Notes under the pieces: model-generated
Told to the model about the DNA's origin: nothing
What the model saw: only the letters and a program-made list of their open reading frames with translations
The model's database searches: none
Assembly (NCBI GenBank): GCA_003140705.1
Contig: PLKU01000358.1
Location: forward strand, 3,081-12,596
Direction: 5' to 3'
DNA from: Acidobacteriaceae bacterium
GTDB lineage: Bacteria; Acidobacteriota; Terriglobia; Terriglobales; Acidobacteriaceae
DNA length: 9,516 nt
In this document: positions 5,766-9,516 of the stretch, in pieces
Layout: each line of letters begins with the position of its first letter
Numbering within the stretch: the first letter of the stretch is position 1
Program-made: the position numbers and the translations under genes

Positions 5766-6575
5766 CTAGTTTTGCGGGTTGTTTTGCTGCTGCTGCTGCT
5801 GTTGCTGCTGCATCTGTTGCTGGCGCTGCTGCATCTCCTGCATGATTTGCTGAGGAGTGCGGGGCGGGCCGCCGGGCGTAAAGCCAGGGCGAATCTGTGG
5901 CGACGGAGGTTGCTGAGGCGGAGGAGGTTCTTCGGCATCGGAATCGTCGTCGTTGCTGTGGGACTGTGTGCCACTCACGGCAGGTGCTGAGTCGCCTGAA
6001 TGGCGAATGCTGAGCAGGATCTGGCGTGGGGTTCCTTGGCCCTGGTCCCCAATCATCATCACGTTGTAGCCGGACCCTTGCAAAACCTCTGAAAGGACGT
6101 CGCGTGTCTGCCCAGGGCCATAAACGCCAAAAATCCGTTGATCGATGGTGAATCCCTCAACCTTGGCACCGGTAGCGGTGGAAACATCCTTCAATATTTG
6201 CTGAAGGCTCGAGTTCGCGGCGTTTATGCGGAGACCCTGGCTGTCCCACACGATGGATGCCTCAGTTGGATGATCATTAGCAGGCCAATTGGGGACCTCG
6301 GGAGCGGCAGGAACTTCAGGCGCCGTGGGGGCTGGAGCCGGAGTCGGCGTTCCGGTGGGATGAGTTGCGCTGGGATGCGTCCGATGGTGAACAGGCTTTT
6401 CCGCTGTCCCGGGAGGCGGGGCTTGGGCAGGTGCCTGGGCTATTACTTGCTTCTGGCCACCCAGAATCAGAGCAGCGGCCAAAGCCACAAGTGGAGTGAG
6501 GACGCAAAGCAAACTAGGGTTACGAGCATTCTTGCAGGCTGCGATCTGAGATTCCAGCTCGTTTGTGGTTCGCAT
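5766..6575 (-). CDS. Membrane-anchored STN/secretin-N-like domain protein with Pro-rich linker and poly-Gln tail
   Basis: The frame stays open to 6830, but the start chosen is the ATG ending at 6575, with GGGAGG eight bases upstream and a typical N-terminus; it gives 269 aa. A single membrane segment lies at about 21-39 (SLLCVLTPLVALAAALILG). A Pro/Ala/Thr-rich, probably periplasmic linker covers about 46-106. A compact domain at about 107-191 (LRINAANSSLQQILKDVSTATGAKVEG, then VYGPGQTRDVLSEVLQGSGYNV) has the beta-alpha-beta layout of STN/secretin N-terminal short domains, found in secretins and TonB receptors. The C-terminus has an acidic patch (209-216), a Pro-rich segment and a Met/Gln run (242-264). 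There is no beta-barrel or TonB plug, so it is not a receptor itself. It may be an envelope accessory or scaffold protein. Its role is unknown. Confidence 0.72.
   Translation of the reverse strand: MRTTNELESQIAACKNARNPSLLCVLTPLVALAAALILGGQKQVIAQAPAQAPPPGTAEKPVHHRTHPSATHPTGTPTPAPAPTAPEVPAAPEVPNWPANDHPTEASIVWDSQGLRINAANSSLQQILKDVSTATGAKVEGFTIDQRIFGVYGPGQTRDVLSEVLQGSGYNVMMIGDQGQGTPRQILLSIRHSGDSAPAVSGTQSHSNDDDSDAEEPPPPQQPPSPQIRPGFTPGGPPRTPQQIMQEMQQRQQQMQQQQQQQQQNNPQN
5786..5810. repeat. Trinucleotide CTG/CAG repeat encoding poly-Gln
   Basis: Nearly pure CTG triplets, with one TTG variant, sit near the 3' end of the minus-strand STN-like gene and are read there as CAG and CAA (Gln). Such tracts change length by slippage. 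A change by whole triplets would keep the frame and only lengthen or shorten the tail. Confidence 0.7.
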
Positions 6576-6593
6576 GGAAATCGCCTCCCGGCA

Positions 6594-6670
6594 CGGTCCG
6601 GCGCCCGGACTGAGTAGCGGGTCCAGGCGCCGCTCATCATTGCCGCTCCACTGTACTAGACTAACAGTGG
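6594..6670. promoter_or_regulatory. Divergent promoter region with three inverted repeats
   Basis: The gap between the STN-like gene (start 6575, minus) and the exported protein gene (start 6721, plus) contains three dyads. GTCCGG-CGC-CCGGAC spans 6596-6610 and extends outward through a G-U and a C-G pair to 6594-6612. AGCGG-N9-CCGCT spans 6616-6634. CCACTGT-N9-ACAGTGG spans 6648-6670. The last has the arm length and spacing of a dimeric regulator site. No convincing -35/-10 pair was recognised, so this is called a regulatory region by position and symmetry only. Confidence 0.4.
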
Positions 6671-6720
6671 CTCGGGGACGCTCAAAGAAGAGTTTCGCTG
6701 GGCAGGGAGGATTCCTTAGG

Positions 6721-7722
6721 ATGCCTGGAGAGATGCGCCTCAGCTCGACGATTTTGGTTGGCACAATTCTGCTGGCCATTCCGTTGGCGTGCAGAGCCAC
6801 AAGTTGCGTCACGCAGGCGGAGTTGTCCACTCAGGATCGAGCCGCACTCTCGGCGACTGGTGGCCAACTCTCTCAAGCGGTGGTCCAGCAGGCCTATGCA
6901 GCATTGCAGGCAGCATTATTGCCGGCTGAGGCAGCCGAGTGGGACGGCATTCGCGGAGCTGTGGAGGCGGCCGCGCCGCTCATGAAGGGTGGCCAGGTGC
7001 AGTTGCGAAATGTTTACGTGCTGGATGCAACCAGCCTGACAGCCCCTGCCGATACGCAGTTCTTCTGCTCGAACACCAGCGGATCGCTCACGGTGACTGT
7101 CACCATGCGGGCGCTTCCTCCGGGCCGTTATGCTGTGGTCCTTGCAGATGCCAATGGAGCAGCATTGGGTGGACAGCTGGGCTTGATCCTGGCGTGGGAA
7201 CTAACTGCCGCCAATCCAGCATGGAAGCTGGCCGGATTGTCGGTGCGCCAAGGCATTTTCGATGGTCATGATGGAGTGTGGTATTGGTCGCACGCTCGTG
7301 AACTGGTGCGATCGGATCAACCGTGGAGCGCGTGGTTCAGCTATGAGGCCGCGCGATCATTGTTGTTGCCCGTGGACTTCATCTCCTCGCCGAATCTTGA
7401 AAAACTTACCGCGGAGCAGACGGCGATCAAAGGCTCTCCCCAGGAGGCCTTTCCATACAGCATCCCCGATGGACCGCGTACCTGGAAAATCGACGCGGTG
7501 CGCCTTGACGCTTCGCTCCACCAGGCGGATCTCGGAGTCACCTACGAATCGACGGGTGTGACGGACCCGGCGGCAACGCGGACCGAAGCGGTTGCCGTGC
7601 TCAGCGCGCTGCTGAAGGCACAGCCCGGGCTGCGGGAAAACTTCCACGGGCTTTGGGCCTACACCATGAAGGATGGCAAGCGGACTCCGGTGATCGAGCT
7701 GCCTATGGCACAGATACCTTAG
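6721..7722 (+). CDS. Exported protein of unknown function (333 aa)
   Basis: I do not recognise this family. The frame is open from 6565, but the ATG at 6721 is preferred because GGGAGG lies ten bases upstream and the protein then begins with a signal peptide (MRLSSTILVGTILLAIPLACRA, from residue 5). A second ATG at 6733 has its purine-rich motif too close. The Cys at 24 does not sit in a standard lipobox, so it is probably not a lipoprotein. The mature part contains two Cys residues (CVTQAEL and FFCSNTSGS), a helical Ala/Gln-rich segment, a beta-rich part (SGSLTVTVTMRALPPGRYAVVL), aromatic-rich WYWSHARELVRSDQPWSAWFSYEAARSL in two linked pieces, and VDFISSPNLEKL. No catalytic motif is evident. 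It diverges from the STN-like gene and may share its regulation. A periplasmic or outer-envelope location is inferred. Confidence 0.72.
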   Translation: MPGEMRLSSTILVGTILLAIPLACRATSCVTQAELSTQDRAALSATGGQLSQAVVQQAYAALQAALLPAEAAEWDGIRGAVEAAAPLMKGGQVQLRNVYVLDATSLTAPADTQFFCSNTSGSLTVTVTMRALPPGRYAVVLADANGAALGGQLGLILAWELTAANPAWKLAGLSVRQGIFDGHDGVWYWSHARELVRSDQPWSAWFSYEAARSLLLPVDFISSPNLEKLTAEQTAIKGSPQEAFPYSIPDGPRTWKIDAVRLDASLHQADLGVTYESTGVTDPAATRTEAVAVLSALLKAQPGLRENFHGLWAYTMKDGKRTPVIELPMAQIP

Positions 7723-7736
7723 GAGCGCTGAACAGG

Positions 7737-7755
7737 GTATTCCCTTGGGGAATCC
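7737..7755 (+). terminator. Hairpin ATTCCC-TTG-GGGAAT after the exported protein gene
   Basis: ATTCCC (7739-7744) pairs with GGGAAT (7748-7753) beginning 16 bases after the stop codon at 7722, with one further G-C pair outside a mismatch. No T-tract follows, so termination is uncertain. The remaining leader to the aldolase start at 7917 holds an AT-rich stretch (TTATAAATT, 7790-7798) but no promoter I can defend. Confidence 0.3.
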
Positions 7756-7916
7756 GCGTGGTTAGGATGTGTGGCGCGGCTGATGCGGCGTTATAAATTC
7801 GGCTGGCTTGCAGGTCGACGCGTCATCGAGTCGTTTTGTTTTATTGATTGGATCCGCACCTTGACCTGGCTCACAATCCATTTCGAAACGAATTAAAGTT
7901 CAGGAAGGAAGGGAAA

Positions 7917-9014
7917 TTGGCGGCCATTATCGACCTTCGTTCGGATACTGTTACGCGGCCCACGCTTGAGATGCGGGCTGCGATGGCAGCTGCAGAGGTG
8001 GGGGACGACGTCTACGGCGAGGATCCCACAGTCAACTTGCTCGAAAAGCGCGCGGCCGAGATGTTTGGCCGTGAAGCAGCGTTATTTGTGCCTACGGGCA
8101 CCATGGGCAATCAGATTGCGATTCGATTGCACACTCAACCGGGACAGGAAGTGATCGCAGAATCGCGAGCGCACATTCTGGACTGGGAGATGGCTACCAC
8201 GGCAGTCTTTTCGGGTTGCCTGGTGCGGGCCGTTGCGGCGGAACACGGCATCCTGACCTGGAACCACATTGAACCGTTGATCACGAGCCGTGGTGCGTTC
8301 CGAGCGGCCACCGGGCTTATCGAGATCGAGAATACGGCGAATCTTGCCGGGGGAACAGTGACGCCGCTGGCTGTTATGGAAGAGATATGGGCGGGAGCGA
8401 GGGAGCGGAAGCTCCCTGTTCACCTCGATGGAGCTCGCATTTTTAACGCTGCGGTGGTCTTGGGCGTGGATGTAAAGACTCTTACCAGGGGATTCGACAC
8501 GGTGATGTTTTGCCTTTCAAAGGGGCTGGGCGCGCCAGTGGGATCGATGCTTACCGGATCATCTGAGCAGATGGAGCGGGCGAGAATCTTTCGCAAGGCC
8601 CTGGGCGGCGGCATGCGACAGGCGGGTGTGCTGGCCGCGGCGGGGCTCGTTGCACTTGAAAAGGGGCCTGCGCGGCTCCATGAGGATCATGCAAATGCGC
8701 GCTTGCTGGCTGAGTCTCTTTCGAACATGGAGGGCGTGGAGATTGAATTGGACGCAGTGGAGACCAACATCGTTATATTCCGGTTGACCGGAGGGCGGAG
8801 CGCAGCCGAGTTGGTGAAACGGCTCAAGGCAAGGGGTGTGCTTATGAGCGCCGTCGGCAATGATAATATTCGACTCGTGACGCATCTCGATATTGACCGC
8901 GCCGCTTGTATTACAGCTGCAGAGGTTCTGGCCGAAGAGATTGAAGCGGGTGTGCAATTCAGCACACCGCCGATTAAACCACAGATGTTACAACGAGTTG
9001 TGAGGAAAAGCTGA
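7917..9014 (+). CDS. ltaE: Low-specificity L-threonine aldolase (PLP-dependent)
   Basis: The enzyme splits L-threonine or L-allo-threonine into glycine and acetaldehyde in the cytoplasm, using pyridoxal phosphate. The start chosen is TTG 7917, with a strong purine-rich AAGGA about seven bases upstream; an earlier in-frame TTG at 7848 lacks such a site and adds unrelated residues. From this start the protein has 365 aa and opens with the family block [13 protein letters not shown] (4-16). Next come [14 protein letters not shown], the [10 protein letters not shown] loop (57-66), AHIL with His86, HLDGAR (169-174, Asp171 under the PLP ring) and [13 protein letters not shown] with PLP-binding Lys202. 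[15 protein letters not shown] and IRLVTHLDI follow. It is a little longer at the C-terminus than E. coli LtaE (333 aa), ending in a basic tail after PPIKPQ. It seems independent of its neighbours. Confidence 0.9.
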   Translation: MAAIIDLRSDTVTRPTLEMRAAMAAAEVGDDVYGEDPTVNLLEKRAAEMFGREAALFVPTGTMGNQIAIRLHTQPGQEVIAESRAHILDWEMATTAVFSGCLVRAVAAEHGILTWNHIEPLITSRGAFRAATGLIEIENTANLAGGTVTPLAVMEEIWAGARERKLPVHLDGARIFNAAVVLGVDVKTLTRGFDTVMFCLSKGLGAPVGSMLTGSSEQMERARIFRKALGGGMRQAGVLAAAGLVALEKGPARLHEDHANARLLAESLSNMEGVEIELDAVETNIVIFRLTGGRSAAELVKRLKARGVLMSAVGNDNIRLVTHLDIDRAACITAAEVLAEEIEAGVQFSTPPIKPQMLQRVVRKS

Positions 9015-9047
9015 GATTGACGGACAACTAATTCCGCGGCTTTGCGT

Positions 9048-9092
9048 TCATATCATCAACATGCCGGAACGCACGCAGGTGTCCGGATATGA
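9048..9092 (+). promoter_or_regulatory. Inverted repeat TCATATC / GATATGA in the leader of the WxxGxW gene
   Basis: A perfect 7-bp inverted repeat (9048-9054 and 9086-9092) flanks 31 bases. It overlaps an alternative pairing CCGGA (9064-9068) with TCCGG (9082-9086), so two mutually exclusive folds are possible. It sits between the aldolase gene and the AAGGAGG (9101-9107) of the next gene. Its role is unknown. Confidence 0.3.
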
Positions 9093-9119
9093 TCAGTCCC
9101 AAGGAGGAATCAAAGCACC

Positions 9120-9410
9120 ATGAAGAAAATTTCACTGGCAGTTTTGCTTGCTCTCACTTTGCTCCCCGCGGCTTCATTTGCGCAGGTTGTCATCCGCATT
9201 GGGCCACCGCCGCCAATTGTTGAACGCCGGCCACCGCCGCCAGATCGTGGCTACGTTTGGATCGACGGCTATCACCGCTACGAAGGTGACCGCTACGTTT
9301 GGACCCCTGGCCGCTGGGATCGTGCGCCTCATCCCGGCGCTCACTGGGTGGCGCACCACTGGGTCCACCGTCATGGAGAGTGGATCCTTATTGAAGGCCA
9401 CTGGCGTTAA
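9120..9410 (+). CDS. Small exported WxxGxW (YXWGXW) repeat protein
   Basis: The 96-residue product starts with a clear signal peptide (MKKISLAVLLALTLLPAASFA, cleaved before QVV). A short Pro-rich segment with two PPPP runs follows. The rest is built from aromatic repeats of the YXWGXW type: YVWIDGYHRY (about 45-54), YVWTPGRWDR (59-68) and, at the end, WILIEGHWR (88-96), with a His/Trp-rich stretch between the second and third. Proteins of this kind are secreted or outer-envelope proteins in many Gram-negative bacteria and often occur as short stand-alone genes; their function is not established. AAGGAGG lies twelve bases before the ATG, a long but usable spacing. The strong hairpin shortly after the stop codon suggests a single-gene transcript. 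Confidence 0.85.
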   Translation: MKKISLAVLLALTLLPAASFAQVVIRIGPPPPIVERRPPPPDRGYVWIDGYHRYEGDRYVWTPGRWDRAPHPGAHWVAHHWVHRHGEWILIEGHWR

Positions 9411-9424
9411 ACTGCATCCATGCA

Positions 9425-9458
9425 GAGAGAGAGCGGGGCGCAAGCCCCGCTCTCTCTC
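9425..9458. terminator. Strong 15-bp terminator hairpin with GCAA tetraloop
   Basis: Bases 9425-9439 pair perfectly with 9444-9458 around the GNRA loop GCAA. The stem has a GC-rich top (GCGGGGC) and a GA/TC-rich base. It starts 14 bases after the WxxGxW stop codon. Only TTT follows closely (9461-9463), so it resembles a bidirectional or Rho-assisted terminator rather than a classic one. Beyond it, 9459-9516 shows no recognisable gene. Confidence 0.75.
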
Positions 9459-9516
9459 CGTTTGCAAGTGAAGGCGTTCTAGCAACGCGGCCCCGCTTAG
9501 AGCATTTCTCCTGATG

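Noticed and set aside
5637..5990. Leu-rich 117-aa plus-strand open frame
   Set aside because: It is the antisense image of the CAG/CAA poly-Gln tract of the minus-strand STN-like gene; the Leu run is only CTG triplets read on the other strand.
6565..6720. Upstream extension of the exported protein gene
   Set aside because: It would hide the signal peptide behind about 50 residues and overlap the start of the opposite gene; GGGAGG supports 6721.
6576..6830. N-terminal extension of the STN-like gene to an ATG ending at 6830
   Set aside because: It overlaps the divergent gene and the three dyads, and the internal ATG at 6575 has a much better ribosome site and a normal anchor N-terminus.
7848..7916. 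TTG start 23 codons upstream for the threonine aldolase
   Set aside because: The added residues do not belong to the family N-terminus, and no ribosome site precedes it.
9459..9516. Possible dispersed repeat or next-gene leader at the right end
   Set aside because: No start codon with a ribosome site and no internal repeat; a genome-wide search would be needed to call a repeat.

Overview
The window looks like part of a chromosome from an Acidobacteriota bacterium (Terriglobia/Acidobacteriaceae-like). This is an inference from gene content and protein style: a UxaE-type hexuronate epimerase beside KduI and KduD, small secreted cupins, an STN-domain anchored protein with a Pro- and Gln-rich tail, a WxxGxW secretory protein, and moderately GC-rich codon use. 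No rRNA, tRNA, CRISPR array, insertion sequence or phage gene was seen.

Left part (1-2151). A secreted glycoside hydrolase, probably GH106/rhamnosidase-like, is read on the minus strand and runs off the left edge. It diverges from a plus-strand membrane-anchored or secreted protein with two VOC (glyoxalase-fold) domains. After that comes a secreted small cupin gene that is broken by one frameshift and one in-frame TGA.

Central part (2245-5268). Three collinear plus-strand genes form a hexuronate/pectin catabolism block. uxaE encodes tagaturonate/fructuronate 3-epimerase. kduI encodes 5-keto-4-deoxyuronate isomerase. kduD encodes 2-dehydro-3-deoxy-gluconate 5-dehydrogenase. KduI and KduD handle the unsaturated uronate released by pectate or rhamnogalacturonan lyases. 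UxaE feeds saturated galacturonate into the fructuronate/mannonate branch. Both branches end at 2-keto-3-deoxygluconate. A near-palindromic FadR/GntR-like site (GGTC-T-GACC) lies just upstream of uxaE, and a related dyad lies upstream of kduI. With the neighbouring glycosidase, the region reads as a pectin/rhamnogalacturonan utilisation locus.

Right part (5269-9516). A short single-pass membrane ORF (about 55 aa) faces a convergent minus-strand gene for an anchored STN/secretin-N-like protein ending in poly-Gln. That gene diverges from an exported protein of unknown function. The 145-bp gap between them carries three separate inverted repeats. Next come a PLP-dependent low-specificity L-threonine aldolase with a probable TTG start, a small exported WxxGxW-repeat protein, and a strong GNRA-capped 15-bp hairpin that is probably its terminator.

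No clearly undescribed multi-gene system is evident. The best leads are the putative operators of the uronate genes, the structured leaders at 633-687 and 1610-1665, the Asn-to-Asp change in the KduD active site, the degraded cupin, and the dyad-rich divergent promoter.
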